64,000 nt of DNA from Nautilus pompilius (lineage: Eukaryota; Mollusca; Cephalopoda; Nautilida; Nautilidae). This document shows positions 33,192 to 46,276 of the stretch, in pieces. The stretch covers positions 806,001-870,000 of the forward strand of contig JACATO010000624.1 in NCBI GenBank assembly GCA_018389105.1. Direction: 5' to 3'. How positions within the stretch are numbered: the stretch's first letter is position 1; the number at the start of each line of letters is the position of its first letter. Below the pieces are notes generated by a model. The model was not told the origin of the DNA. It ran no database searches and worked only from the letters and a program-made list of their open reading frames with translations. A program made the translations under genes and the position numbers.

Positions 33192-34559
33192 CGAGGCAAA
33201 AGAATAAATGTCAAGAACAAAAGATGGAAAACGGTGTGACCTAAGAACGAGCTATTAGCAGGAAACATCGCTGTAATTAGTTGCATCTCTTTTGGATCCG
33301 CTAGATTATTACGCGTCGAATGGCTTACAGAAAGTTTCAATAGGACAGAAATATTTCTGTTTTTCCTCCTTATTGTAGAATATAAAATTATAAAAAGAGG
33401 GTCCAGTAGTTATCGTTATATGTCGCGGTATCGTAGGACTACGTCACTGTTTCAGTCGCGACCTCACTTTCAAATCTGATGAAGTGGACCGGACACTAAT
33501 CTAAATTAATCGGTGGCTAAGTGGGTTGTAGCGATTGCTTGATTTACTACCAGGTTTGTACGTAGATATTTTTAACCATAGTTACCAGGTGTGGTTTTTA
33601 ACGTCGATTATATATATATATAATGTATTTACTTTTTCGTTTTCAGCGTATACATTTCGAAATTATTAATAAAAATGTAATAATTTTGTTATGTTTCTTT
33701 TTTGTTCATATACATATGACCAAACCAACCTTTCGTGTTATTTAATATTGTTGGTTAGCGTAAAATAACTGGTATTTCAGACTGAAATATTTGCGGGACA
33801 AACTATTACAAACGACTGATGACTCGGATAAATTTCTGCTGTAGCGTAAATTTCACGAAGACTTTATTAAGGACATTTTCGGAAATATTTCCTGTGATTG
33901 AATCCTTGCTGACAGCTGGCAAGCTCATCTCAACCTAATTAGCATATATCGGCGAGAAGACTCTCGATATCCAAATACTAAATTATAAAGCCACATTAGC
34001 AGAAAATGAATTATGAAAATGACTAATTCACTACTAAAATATGTACGTGTGTGTGTCTGGTTGTTTATTGTCGGAGTATTAAAATAAAAATTTTGATTCA
34101 TTTATTCTTAAATATGTTAATGTTAATAACACTAAGTACAAGAGCGTACAAAACTACTGTCTGTCGACTACTGAGGAATCTAAAAAAATACATAAATATA
34201 TTTTAATCAGTTTAGATGCTGTCTATTTTTAAAAAAAAAATATTTACAAGTAAATAAAATCAGAACGTAACGTTTCAGCTTACCACTTCTTTATTGAGTG
34301 TTTTGGTTTAGTGGCTTTAGTTGCTGGTAACATGTACACGCCACATATGAGATTGCATTTCGATTTTATATTTTTGGCTAAAGCTGTTCGCTGTCGCGGT
34401 CTACAGACACCTGGCAGTGAGCCAGGAGGGTAGGTGCCGGCTTTAGTGACCAAGCGAGTAGTCACGCAGGTGCGGTTTGGGGTCTCTTGAGCGATGGCCT
34501 CAGTACAAGCCAGTCAAGAGTTACTCACGGGACTTCCATTTCATGTAATCGGAAGACCC
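33192..34559. other. spacer
   Basis: No gene is recognised. A short TA run lies at 33608-33623. A GC-richer segment (34380-34480) with a minus-strand open stretch (34280-34465) has no recognised domain. Confidence 0.4.
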
Positions 34560-34740
34560 TACTAAACTAAAACTCCTTAATTTTTGTCATGTGGGAAGAC
34601 ACCCAAGTGAACCCGTATACGACCGACCGTCTGTTGAAAAATAATAAGTCAGAGACGCCGAAAAGTTCCGGTCTTGACTGGGTTCGAACTTGGACTCCAG
34701 CCGTCCTCTTCTCCCGCACTCAGTTTCTTAAGATGCTCAC
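34560..34740 (-). repeat. possible second type of tRNA-derived SINE
   Basis: On the minus strand GTGAGCATCTTAAGAAACTG is followed, about 50 nt from its start, by AAGTTCGAACCCAGTC, a good pol III B box. GACGGTCGGTCGTATACGGG and a run into ACATGACAAAAATTAAG follow as a possible 3' end. The GC content is higher than the flanks. There is no second copy in the window for comparison, so this rests on the B box and composition. Confidence 0.35.
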
Positions 34741-36250
34741 CAAAGAACAATTACGATGAATTATTGATATTTGTATTATTTCCTACAATAAAGGAAAACT
34801 GATTCAAATAATCGTGTAAAAAAGTTAATCGTAATTAAATACTGGTATTTATTAAAGGGAGGTTATAAGAGATCGTTACATATGTGGCGTTCGAGGCCAG
34901 TTTCTGAGTTTCTTGCTGAATTCTTATTAATAAAAATAAATTGAGGTGTTCTAACCACTTGGGTACTGCTCACAGACTTATGGAATCTGATACTAATTTA
35001 TTATGCAGACTAATTTAAAAACACATCGAGATGTGCTAATGTTGATTCTTTAAAGATCACCACCCTTCTTTTAGATGAAGTTTTCGACATTCCGAAAGAA
35101 GTAGCAGGAGAGCTCTTGTGCTATTTCTACATAATTAATAAACATGTTTCTCACAATTACAGAGACATCTGTAAACAACGGACTTTGCCATTTGAAATAT
35201 TTTCATCGTTAACTGAATAGAATAAAATCATATCTTGTGTCTATACACTTATTAGTAAATCAAAGTAGAATTATTTGAAGGAACAGAGTTTCTTCTTTAT
35301 TATTACTTAATTAGCAGAAGAAGATACAGCTGACGTGAATCATTATTAATAACTTTAACAATGACCTTTCTGTTCTTTTCCCTATTTCGTTCAAAGTTTA
35401 TAACCTCGTATTTTAAGTTTACTGGCAGAATCACGAATATTTATTTATTCACATCTGTTGACGGGAATAAATGGCCAGTCAAAAGTGGTTTCATTAGTAT
35501 TCGATGTGGAATACCGTTATCATGCGACCATTGACACCCAATGGATCACAAAAACTGCAGTAGGTAGCAGCCGCTGACGATAGGTGCCAAATTCAGCTCG
35601 ACTTATTATCATCTGGTCAAGTGAAGGTTTCTTTAACCTCCTCCTCTCCCTTCAGCATCCTCGCAACAGTGTGTTCTAATTTGCTAACGAGCAGTGTGGC
35701 GGAAACACAATACTTGGACAAAGGTTCTTCCTGAAACCATCTGGATTAAAAACAACAACTAACAACAGGCTCGTCTCTCATTTGCTGGTTATTCGGTTAC
35801 AAACCAGACCTGTTATGATAAGAGAAAAAGAACCGCAAGAAATAACTGTGAGAAATATTAACTGATAACGTTCGCTCCAGTTCCAAAAAAACAGCAGCAA
35901 CAAGAACAATAAGAAAAGAATAGAAGGCATCAACCTACCAAAAGCCTAACCTTCTGCTGACCTGATGTATCTTTTCTCGTGCCATTCTATGTCTTTTGAT
36001 TTTTTAAGTAAGTTAAAGATGCCCCCAAAATTATTTTGTTCCTCAATAATAAAAAATAGAAATATTCGTATCTTTCTATAAAAGATGGCTGCAAAAGGCA
36101 AACAAAATAACTTTATTTAAGTTGAATTAAGAAATATCTGCAGAGTTGGTCGTATCACTTTACATATAGTTAATCTTGACGAAAACAATAACAGCTTTAC
36201 TTATTTTTTTAACATATTAAACTGTATAGAAATTGATAAATGGTAAACTT

Positions 36251-36252
<2 letters not shown>
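34741..36252. other. spacer
   Basis: Nothing is recognised. The part from 35520 to 35760 is less AT-rich than the rest but has no open frame or known motif. Confidence 0.4.

Positions 36253-36316
<64 letters not shown>
36253..36316. repeat. (TC)n microsatellite
   Basis: A pure TC run of about 32 units gives a false Arg/Glu-repeat open frame on the minus strand. Confidence 0.97.
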
Positions 36317-36319
<3 letters not shown>

Positions 36320-38055
36320 GATGACTATAAGTAGTAATATAATTCCATTGATTTTAAATTCTGGACTGCATCTGTAGCAAAGATTCAGGTAAAATTCCAC
36401 TGTATTACGCACGTATGCAGATGTTCATTGTATGTAACTTGCAAACATCTTTCAGCTTTTGTTTAACCTTTATAACGAGGAAGAACTCCCGTTGAAGAAA
36501 AGTCTAAAATATCGTTGATAAAAATGTATTTAACTGCGGAAGAATTTTCCAAATTATTTCATTGTAATTGTCTTTTCTTCCAGAAATATTTTAATTTAAA
36601 AGTCATTAAATACGCTCTTTCAGACAACTGTTATTAACCAATGAATCTTTGAGTATTTAACATCAAATCTGTTGGTTTTCCTCCGTGATACGGACTCAAC
36701 AGGATATAGATTTAGTGTGGATGATGTGATATCAACCAATTTTTCTCTTCTTTCAATAGCCAAATCTAAAATTAATGGACCTTTATTTATCATGAAACCA
36801 TTAACTAGTCCATAATGCCCAGAACTGATTTTTTTTCTTATCTTTTCTTTCTTTTTCTGCATCTTATAGTTAAATGATGTACATACTCGACTAAACATTA
36901 AAGGAAATACGTACACCATCTTTATAAACTTGTGCTTCTCTGAGCTGATTTGCTTTTTTCATTGAAAAAGGCCTGTGTTTTTCTGAAAATTGTGTTCTTT
37001 TGAACGAGGCACATCTTTTTGTCTATTAAAATAATTAACTAATTTATTTGTTATCGATTTGGGGTTTATAAAGAAGTTTTTGTGGGTGGTATTTCTCAGT
37101 TTACAGATGCATAATTGATTCATAAGCGAATATTTATTTTATGTAGCGGAATAAAGACATTACAATACCATTTGAAGACAAAGTATGGACTTAGCAGCGC
37201 CATGTAGTTTCCGGTCCATTTTTCCGATAAGGTATTTTTTATCATTTTTTTCACCTATAACTTTCTTTTTTAAAATCTAAATGCTCCTTATATACAACAC
37301 AGACTGCTTATAAAATGCAGCTTTATGAGGAAATTTCGTTTGCCGTATTAGTTTCAATTTTGGCTATGTATGTACAATTTTGGAATTCCCCAAATTCCAA
37401 GTTAACAAAATCCACCTTATAAAAAACAAATTAAGAAAATAATATAAAATCGCATTAAAACAACTTATCTTTAAATACATTTAATAAACATTTTTAAGAT
37501 GAACTGTTACAGAAAAAGCTGACAGTCTTTTTCGTTTAATCAGTTAGATTCCAAATCTACGACGGCAATCATGTTATTCCGCAAATACTAGGTCCTTGGT
37601 TGACTATTAACTGTATCATATAACTTTTCTTCTGAATTGCTTTAAAGTGCCAGCTTTGAATACTCTCCACGAAATTTTTTAAAAGCTCTGGTTGCATCCG
37701 AACCAGGATTTAACCAACTGTTAATGATTGTAAGATTAAGTTGCTTAAAATAAATACACTAACAAAATAAAAATTAAAGCTATCACACATAGTAAGAGAT
37801 AGATGAAAACAATGTGATTCCATCAAAGAAGGTGCAGAGGAAGAAATGGTAAGAGAAGAAGATGCCTGAGTAAATCCTTAACTTTTAGCATAATGTTCAG
37901 AGTGGGATTTAAAAAAAACTAATTTAAAGGATTCTACAACATTTGTTGAAATTCTTAATTATTCCGTGGTTGTTTTCAGACCTTAATCGTAAACAAAATC
38001 AAAGCTGTGTAGATAAATCAGTATAATAAAAACAAGAATATAATCAATCTACATA
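36317..38055. other. AT-rich spacer
   Basis: No domain, tRNA-like structure or long repeat is seen. The minus-strand open stretch 36620-36919 has no recognisable motif. Confidence 0.45.
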
Positions 38056-38059
38056 CACT

Positions 38060-38580
38060 ACCCTGCCATATTGTGAGTTTGTACTTGTTTGGAATTGAAT
38101 CAACAAGATTTTGTATCATCATCTGGTCTACATCCTCTCCATATTCACGTAAAAGCTTCTTTTTTGTTCTTATCTTATTGGCGAGTCGTGTACGAGTCGC
38201 TTTCACCTGATGATGCACATGCTACCAAAATTGCTTGATTAGATTAATATCAGGTTTTTGGGTGCACACGAAAAAAAAAGGCTGAATGCCTTAACTCCTC
38301 TTACAACTTCCGCCACACTAGAGATTTGTCATGTAGCGCCATATCTTAGCATGACTCATAGGCACAGCTGTAAGAGATGTTTTTAAAATGCCCGAGGCCC
38401 CTTCAACAAATACCAGTTCTGTTTTCCACAACAGACTGCATCCATACATTAACATCCCACCTCTATACTTGACCACAATGACACTGGGGTTTAAAGGTTC
38501 GTTTGGTCTTAAGGGTCTCCAGAAGCGAATTGTTGAAATCTGGGACTCATTGGAGAAAACTACATACCGCCAATAAACGA
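38060..38580 (-). pseudogene. Tc1/mariner transposase relic
   Basis: Read from 38580 downwards, YVVFSNESQISTIRFW corresponds to VIFSDESRF, with the catalytic Asp changed to Asn. NEPLNPSVIVVKYRGGMLMY corresponds to the P-TVKHGGGSVMVWG region, and TELVFVEGASG to LVFIEG. The C-terminal end (38060-38218) reads TRTRLANKIRTKKKLLREYG, then MIQNLVDSIPN. This is the standard helical tail of Tc1 transposases (ENLVDSMPNR). Stops and frame changes separate the pieces. It may extend upstream to about 38660. It is a different, more diverged copy than those at 6.8 kb and 57.2 kb. Confidence 0.65.
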
Positions 38581-38894
38581 GGATCGTGACAAATATCTCC
38601 TATGTCCAGGTCTTTTGAGGAATTTGGTTTATTTTTGTTGCAAGATCGATGTAAACAAGTAAATCTTGATGGTTAGCGCAGATGTGGTGAGTAATGGGTC
38701 GTTCTTGCCATGTTGTTGTTGCTGAAAGCCTTGAAGGTCACTCTTCCGCAGCAGTGATAATTGCCTAGGTGAATATTGTGATTATATTTCCTACAAAACC
38801 ATAAGAAGGTCGAGATTTATGACGACCTGTGTTGCTGCTGACAGGATTATAAACCAAGCTCGGATAAAAATATAAAAAATCAATGGATCCGCTT

Positions 38895-38945
38895 GTCTTT
38901 GGCCTAATGGTGATAAGGCACATGTAAAATTTCGACCTGATAAAT
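38895..38945 (+). repeat. possible tRNA-Arg-like SINE head
   Basis: TTTGGCCTAATGGTGATAAGG is close to the D-arm and A-box pattern GGCCTAATGGATAAGG of tRNA-Arg, with a GT insertion. TTTCGACCTG follows, but no clear B box. It is not a functional tRNA. Confidence 0.25.
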
Positions 38946-39900
38946 TAATTGAAAGTAGTGGGAGGACGGATTAATTCGGCAGCGAATTGCAGCTCAATCC
39001 TTAAAATATAAGTATTATTTCTCGTTCTTTCGTTTCTTTACGAACTGCCCTGTTTATTTTAGCCTCATATGACTTTAACATATCAGCCATTGAATATCAT
39101 AAAATAAATAGGTAAATAATAGTAACCGATTCATATTTTACAGCAGAACGACGTTTTCATACGGTCGGAAGGGCGGGTCTCAGTTGTTATGTTATCAGCT
39201 ACTGGTTGTTACTGCTATGGTTTTCACGCGACAATTCTCATATTTCAAAAATATTCCTTTTTTTTCTTTTTTATGTGATTTCAAACACCAAATATTTACG
39301 GTTGACAGACTATTGTGTTCTCATATTTAAAAGATAAAATGTTTTTATGTCTAGGAATAATTTCATAAAAGTAAACGGTGTCAACTGAAAAAAATATCCC
39401 TACTTAATAAACAACATCGTAAAAACTGTAACGGAATTCTAAGGCTTTCATTATAGCAATGAGACCTAAGAAACCTAGGAAAGTGCAAGAGTTTTGGCAG
39501 ATTTTATTGTTTCCACATTTTGAATAAATTCTGAATAAACTGCAAATTTCAAGCACTGGTGATTCTTTGACAGTTTTTTTTAAAATTATTATTAGATTCT
39601 ACATGAATAGCAGGAATGAATGCGCTATTCTAAGAGTTTGAATATTTAGTAAAATATGTTATGTTGACGAGAGTAAGTAACCAGTTGTTCATTGCATTAT
39701 ATTTTCATAGTTTGTGTATTAATTCATAGAATCTAGATTTTCTATATTGGATAATATTTCGTTTTATATATATATATAATATACTTAAAACGATTCTGAC
39801 AGCTATGTTTTAGATTTTAAAATTCTTCTGTTTTCCCAAAAGCTACAACGATTACAGTGAAGTCCTTTATTTACTTATTTACCTCTACCTATGTATGTAT
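38946..39900. other. AT-rich spacer
   Basis: Nothing is recognised except a TA run near 39766-39778. Confidence 0.45.
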
Positions 39901-39904
39901 GATT

Positions 39905-40030
39905 AGAGGGGTGTGGGCGGCCGTGTCCTTGTATCAGGCCAGAGATCATTCTTTACTGAACGAGGCAGGCTACCTGGTTTGGGGGTTGAGTGCAATAATT
40001 CACGCAGTACTTAAAGGCCTCGTGCTTGTC
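39905..40030 (-). repeat. possible 3' fragment of the tRNA-derived SINE
   Basis: This is a GC-rich patch in AT-rich DNA. On the minus strand CCAGGTAGCCTGCCTCGTTC, followed by AGTAAAGAATGA, resembles the SINE 3' end CCAGTTGCCTGCCTTGTAGG with ACTAAAGAATAAA, allowing a short deletion. The plus strand also reads openly here (39857-40054) with hydrophobic residues. A short coding exon cannot be excluded. Confidence 0.27.
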
Positions 40031-41268
40031 AGATATCAGATAAATATCACATAAAGCTACTTTTTACAGCAAATACGATGTGAAGTTCATATTTATCAAT
40101 AAATATTAAGAGAAATATATTTGTCAGTAAATTCCTTTAAATTTATTGTAAAAAAAAAAAATAAAATTTAAATTACTTTACTGGTTGCTTAAATCTGAGA
40201 TTCGGTTCCGTCCGTCAAGACGGCAGAAAGTTTCAGTTCTTCTGGTTAAACACCAAGAACATGTAGCTAAGAACGCTTTTAATGTTAAAGCAAGTACCAC
40301 ATAGTCTACCACTATCAGTAAATGTAGTAAATGTAATTTGTAAATACTGGTTTTACTCAATTTTTATCTGGTCGGTAAAGGCAGGATGGATTTTGTTGTA
40401 GTAATGAGGGGGGGGGACGAAAGAATATCTGAATTTTGAGCTGAGCCACAGGTTCGATAAGTGCTAGTCTCTAGAGGATCCTGAGATCTTAGAATGTCGC
40501 TTATATCCATCACAACTTTAAAATTAAAGCGGCCACGACAAAATAAATCGAGCGGACTTTATTCAAAGCACCTTGACGATAGAAAGGTCGGCTGAAGACG
40601 AGTTCACGAAGTTAGCGTACTCTTTCAACATCTGACGCTCACTTGATGTTGGGCGTCACAGACCTCATCAGTATGTGCAGTAATCATCTCCAGTCTCCTG
40701 GATATCTCTCGAATATCCTGAAGCGTTGGAAATTAACGTCATAATGGTGATCTGCGCACAGCTTGCTAATGCCATCTTTAAATATTTCCCGGAAGCGCAC
40801 TTAAAATGAGAAAGAAAGAGTGCGGATGTAGAAAAGTGAACACTAATGGCGGTTAAAGGATGTCAATCTATTTTATTTATTTATTTATTATGCATGATTC
40901 ATTCCCCTCTGGAACGATTTTGTTTTTGTTGTATGTTTCTTATCAGATGCAATCGAAGACAATTTTCTCATCTTATCCCCAGTGGCAGAAAACTGTACAG
41001 GCTGTTCAACTTCTTCTTCAAACTCTGTCACCCAGTTCGACGTGTAAGTTTACTTCCTCTGACGCCAAGTCACCCACTGTCAACTGGTGTTTGTAGCTGC
41101 CACTTACTCAGCCATTTCAAGTGATCAGCCGTTTGATAGGACAATTTTCAACCCCCTGAATGCATTAAGTTGCATTGGCCTGTCAGCCGAACTTAGTCTA
41201 CAATAATAAGTTTAAAATTTAGCTTTCACCTCTGCTTGACTCTTTAGCCTCGAACAGTTGAAGAATTC
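40031..41268. other. spacer
   Basis: No gene is recognised. A run of ten G residues lies at 40409-40418. CACAGGTTCGATAAGTGC near 40450 resembles a B box, but no tRNA-like head accompanies it. Confidence 0.4.
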
Positions 41269-41308
<40 letters not shown>

Positions 41309-41309
41309 A
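41269..41309. repeat. (TAG)n microsatellite
   Basis: About 13 GTA/TAG triplets occur in a row. Confidence 0.96.
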
Positions 41310-43934
41310 ATATTACTTGAAAAAGAGACGACAATCTAAGCTTTCTTGTTGACTTTGCGCGCTAAAATATATTTTTTTATTCCAAAACATTCTGGTCAGC
41401 TTAGGCGAAACAGTCCATTTATCGCTAGATTATATGTGACGTCATAAATTATTATTTGACGGTCAGATATGTTGATGCCTTCATCACTGCCGTGGTTTTA
41501 TTTGTATTATCGCAATTTATTAACATGATGCTCGGGTTTAAAAAGTAGGTTAACTTAAAGCAATAAAGGTGTACATAAAAAAGTAAAATCTTCGAATAAC
41601 CGTTACATGGCAGTTACTGATTTGTATATCTTGTGCCGAATGTCAGATGGACGTGGTCAAAGGCAGTCATTGAAGATGAAGTTTATTCTTGTGCCAGCGT
41701 AAAAGACCCCGCGAATATGTAAGTTGCGCCAGGTAAGTTGATATTTTTCCTTCTCCGCTACTAAAAGCTTTGTTAATCTTTGGAAGTTGATGAAGAAGCT
41801 GATGCAGTGTGCTGCTGATATAATACATGAAATACTTGCAAGTGGTCTTTACAATTCTGCACCGTTCTGTTCGTGTAGCGATAATAACAACACGCACAAT
41901 ACGTCGGTTTCAGTCGCTGAAAACAGAATCATTCGTGCGCAAACACCTGGAGAAAAAAAGCGATACATCGGCAGCGATGGAGCAAACTGACTGACCGGGT
42001 CCGATCCCAAATAAACGGGAATACATTCTGAGCTACCGCGTACTTTTGCCATCACATTTTTTTGGGAATTTGGATCTAGTTATGTCTACTGCCCATTCTA
42101 TAACGATGTGGAATCGGATTATAATTCATGGTCGGATACATTTATGGGTGTCAAAATTATTATGACAGAGATGTGTGTGAGGTACAATGGTAATTGCGGT
42201 AATAGCCCTTTAGAGACAAAGAAAAGATGGCAGCTAAGGTTAATGCCTGTGAAATAGATCACCATAACATGACGAGAAATTTTTGCATGTTTTTATTGAC
42301 AATAAGATATACACTTCCTATTCAGTCTCAATTATATTTTTTTCTAATCGTGAGAAATTAAAAAAAAACTATAAATATTCACTATATATAAATCTTTAAT
42401 TATAAATTCACCTTTGAAATATCCCATAATTAAGATCAGACATAAATCACTTTATCAGTACACACACAGTTTAAGGTATAATGCCAAATTACAATTAGAT
42501 ACATTAATTATGACTGATATCGTAGAAAACGTTTTTCCACTTCACCAATTAATCATAGTGAGTCCATATTTATGGCTGCCAATGTATGCTAAAAAAATTC
42601 CTGGATGTTAAATAAGACACCTGAACGAGTTGTTTTCTTTCTTTTTTGTTGAATAAAGCTCTACAAAAATAATCTGGGTAGTTTAAAAGAAATTAATATT
42701 CATGCAGTTTCTTATATTTTCATATTTTACATATTTTCACAAATTTATTGATCTTTTTATTGCTTAATTTTGCAGTATATACTGTTTAGAGTTTGTTTAA
42801 CAGGTAAAAAAGCAATTGCTTCATGTTTTTATTTTATTTCCCTTAATGATACTTCTCTGAGTATCTCGTTTCCTCCCACATCTATAAAATGAAAAGTTCT
42901 AGTAGTAACTTTTAGCCGAGGTCCCGATAGCTGAAAAGGTTTTCTCCAAGCGATTGATGATTTTCGATGTTACAGCTTTAACGTTGTCTTTCTAGAATAC
43001 CCCAAGCACAAAACAAATGGAGTGAGGATTATTCTACCATTTAAGCGTAAAAATCCTCAAAACCATTAGCCATATATATAAAATTTTCGCGTTGAAAATA
43101 GAAAAATCAAAATATAATATATCAGAAAAGAACAACCTGCGATCTGCAGTAAATTAATAACTGGCTCAAAATCATCTTTTGTTGGGGTGGCTGCAGTTTT
43201 CACTTGGGAACCTCGTCTAAACTAGAAACCCCATCCCGAAAAAAGCACGATCAGAAATCGGCTGTAATTTCACTCATCTGTAGATAGATGATGACTGTTG
43301 GAGGAAAAAACAGAAACATTTTCTCCAGACAGATTTCTTATATTACTCATCGTATTTGAGAAAGCTTCGTTTTTGACATAATATTCGATATTTAACTTTT
43401 AAAGCGGTTTTGATTAGGAAAGTCTTGTTTTGTGAGGTTAAACATTTTTTTAATGATATACTAAATTTTAAACAAATTTATTAAATTAAAAAATTGGCGG
43501 GACGACCTTGGCTCCATCGGTCGATCACAAAATATTCCAGTTCCAAAACCATCCACTTGTTAAATTGTTATGTTACAATTTTGTTTTGTCTTAAGTCTTG
43601 ATAGAATTGTGCTACAATTGTAAAATCCATCGGTTTCTAGATAAGCGTGTGTATTATAACTAAATACTGTTGCGAGGTAATCAGGATATCTGGGAAAATC
43701 TTCAGTTTTGCCGTTAGCACTTTTCCATGTGATTTTGTTCCAGCTAGTTAAAAATATCAGGGAAGAGAAATCTTCAGTCTAGCTTCAGATGGAATTTTCT
43801 GAGCTTGTCTGGCGAGTATGCATGGCAGCTTTCATAGGGTCATCTGCGAGCAGTTTAATGGAGTTTCAATTTAACTGAGCGCCCTGTGAAGCTGTAGTTG
43901 AGTGCATAGTTTTCAAAAAGATTCAGGCCGCAAA
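41310..43934. other. spacer
   Basis: A possible tRNA-like piece lies at 41960-42010: ATCGGCAGCGATGG, then GGGTCCGATCCC about 29 nt later, in A-box and B-box spacing. There is no convincing cloverleaf. The rest is AT-rich and unrecognised. Confidence 0.35.
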
Positions 43935-44030
43935 ATGTCTTGTGATACCGCGAACCTTGCGGGAAATCTTCGCGGAAGAAAGAGACGATCTTGCTTGGAT
44001 CCGCCACTCAAAGACTCAGCAAGAGCATGA
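43935..44030 (+). CDS. 31-codon open frame in a GC-richer island, doubtful
   Basis: ATG at 43935 opens a short frame reading MSCDTANLAGNLRGRKRRSC and ending KDSARA-stop. The surrounding 300 bp (43780-44070) is less AT-rich than its neighbours and has several CpGs. The frame is short, has no recognised homologue and shows no splice evidence. It could equally be a leader exon, part of a regulatory island or chance. Confidence 0.15.
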   Translation: MSCDTANLAGNLRGRKRRSCLDPPLKDSARA

Positions 44031-46252
44031 GACGAATGTGCCAAGCTCTGAAGACCCTTCACACAAGTTTCGAAATAAATTTGGAGCAAAATATCAGATT
44101 TTTCTCTTACTGTTTCGATAACTAAAATTTTTCATTTTCGCGAGGCATCCCTATAAATCCGTTCTGATTCCATTATTTAATGTTATCTTTGACACTTTTC
44201 TGACATTAATATCTCTTGAAATTATCGTTTATACACATTCCAGTTTCGTTTTGCTTATAGAGAGGAACAACATTACGACATCGATGTTGCATTTATTGAT
44301 CCATAGCAACGCTTAAGTAATACTGGGTCTCAGAGAGACACTTAGCAACCGACCTCAAGTAGTTTTGCATCAGTTTTAGGTGTTCATTTTAATGAATGCA
44401 AGGAGAGTCTGAATCATGCTCTATCTTTTCTGAGCACGAAAGGAAACAATTCGAGCAGTTCCCTGGGATAGCTTCTGCTGATCGTGAGTAGTAGAAATCT
44501 GATAAGAAGGGGTGCACTTGGCTGTGAAATGTTAATGCCTTTTATTTCCGAGTCAGATGACGGCACACACACGAGGAATCGTAACTTTAGTCTCCCGGTC
44601 GATGCGTAATGCAGCCGCAGTCATATTCCTTACCCAATCCTTCTTCTGACCAATATTTCCAGCATAAAAAAGATAATTTTTCTAAACCAGAAAGGCTGAA
44701 CGTTTTGATATTGTCAGAGGCACCTGCGCCCCGCCTCTTCCATCTGAAACTCAATGCGTGTCTTGGGGAATAGCTGCATCACGCCTCTTGCAAATAGCAC
44801 GCCTTCTTTTGAAATATGCAAGGCATGCTATTTCTTTTAAGCGTTGCTTGTAGATATCAAAACTTCTATCCATCGAGCTAAGAAACAAAAACAGGAAAAA
44901 GGGGGAGGGTGGAGCGAACCTGTGGAACAGATTCGAGAGAATATTTCGAGGAAGAAAGGGGATCCTTTTACGACGCTCGCACCGATCGGTTCAAAACATT
45001 TCTATGGCCGATATAACACATCTGAGAAAATCAAGTTCCAGGTAGTATCGCATTATCTGTCTGCACGACCAGCTGCGGCATAAATAATTTTCCTGCTCTT
45101 AGCCGAGAGAAAGCCTTTGATGACTCGTAAATAAACCCTAAACCCCGGAAGTACAAAGCTGACTAGATCTTTTTTTCCTCCAATGTTCAGAATGAGCTTC
45201 TATTTCCTATTTTCATTATATTTTGTAGAATTTCTAAAAAAAAGAATTTAAAAAGATGTAAATATTTCGAAACAGTTGCTAAATATAATACAGTCAATCA
45301 TCTTGAATTGAAAATCAACAGATAAAGCAAATTATATACATGAAAAAAGTTAAAATATTTTGAAACCTACCGGAAAAAGTTTAAAACATCTTAGGAGTTT
45401 ACTCAGTATACTTGCCACAGAGCGTGCGTGGCCTTTTCGAGAGCACCAGGAAAACTAAATAGTAGTGAATAAAACTATTTTAGCCAGTTCGCGCTATCGC
45501 AATTCACAAATTATCGCCATTTGTTTACTTTATACATCTGTTTTCCTGTTACAGTAATACTGTAGCCAGTTAGTATTAATAAAATCTAGTATTGATAAGT
45601 ACAGACAGTTGAAAAAATTTCTGTTTGCCAACGAAAACGTCTATCATCTCTTATCCAAACTTGGTAAGTCTATTAATCTGAATCATTCTGCTTACTACAA
45701 ATGTGTGCATTCCTGTATATATATAAAAAAGTAAATAATCTTGACATTATTAAGTAGCAAGCGTAAAATTTATATATTTACAAATAAATTGCAGGAGCAC
45801 ACATTATATAAAAACTCCACTGTATCTGTGATATATCCACTTGTCAAGATGCGAAGATTTCGGCTGACTTAATTGCATCGTTTGTACAGGAGATGATCAA
45901 GGTAAATCTATAATCTTTTCTTGTCTTATGTTTATGGGAATTCTTCATTTTATAACGAGTGAATAAACCATATAAACTTTTACAAAAAAAAGTTTTTTGG
46001 CTCTTCTTCTTCAGTCGGCCGCATACATTTATTTCAACTTTCCTCCCTCATCTAAACACAAAGGATTTTGTAGGATTTTCTGGGCACAAATGTGGAGGTT
46101 CTGTGGTTAGTCTTGATTGTCTTGCATCTTGACAACGCTCAAAAGCACCCCAATTAACTTTACACGAGTAACTTGTTTGGTCTTTAAACTTTCCCCTTCT
46201 AACTTACCGCTGAGAGATGCTTTTAGACACCAAAATATAGCACGAAGGGTTC
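44031..46252. other. spacer
   Basis: The part from 44540 to 45080 is less AT-rich and contains a plus-strand open stretch (44844-45083) without recognisable domains. The remainder is AT-rich spacer. Confidence 0.4.
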
Positions 46253-46276
46253 ACAATAATAATAATAATAATAATG
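46253..46276. repeat. (AAT)n microsatellite
   Basis: About seven AAT units end in a GATAA variant. Confidence 0.9.

Noticed and set aside
44844..45083. Possible coding exon in a GC-richer segment
   Set aside because: Low-complexity Lys/Gln start, no domain and no clear flanking splice sites.
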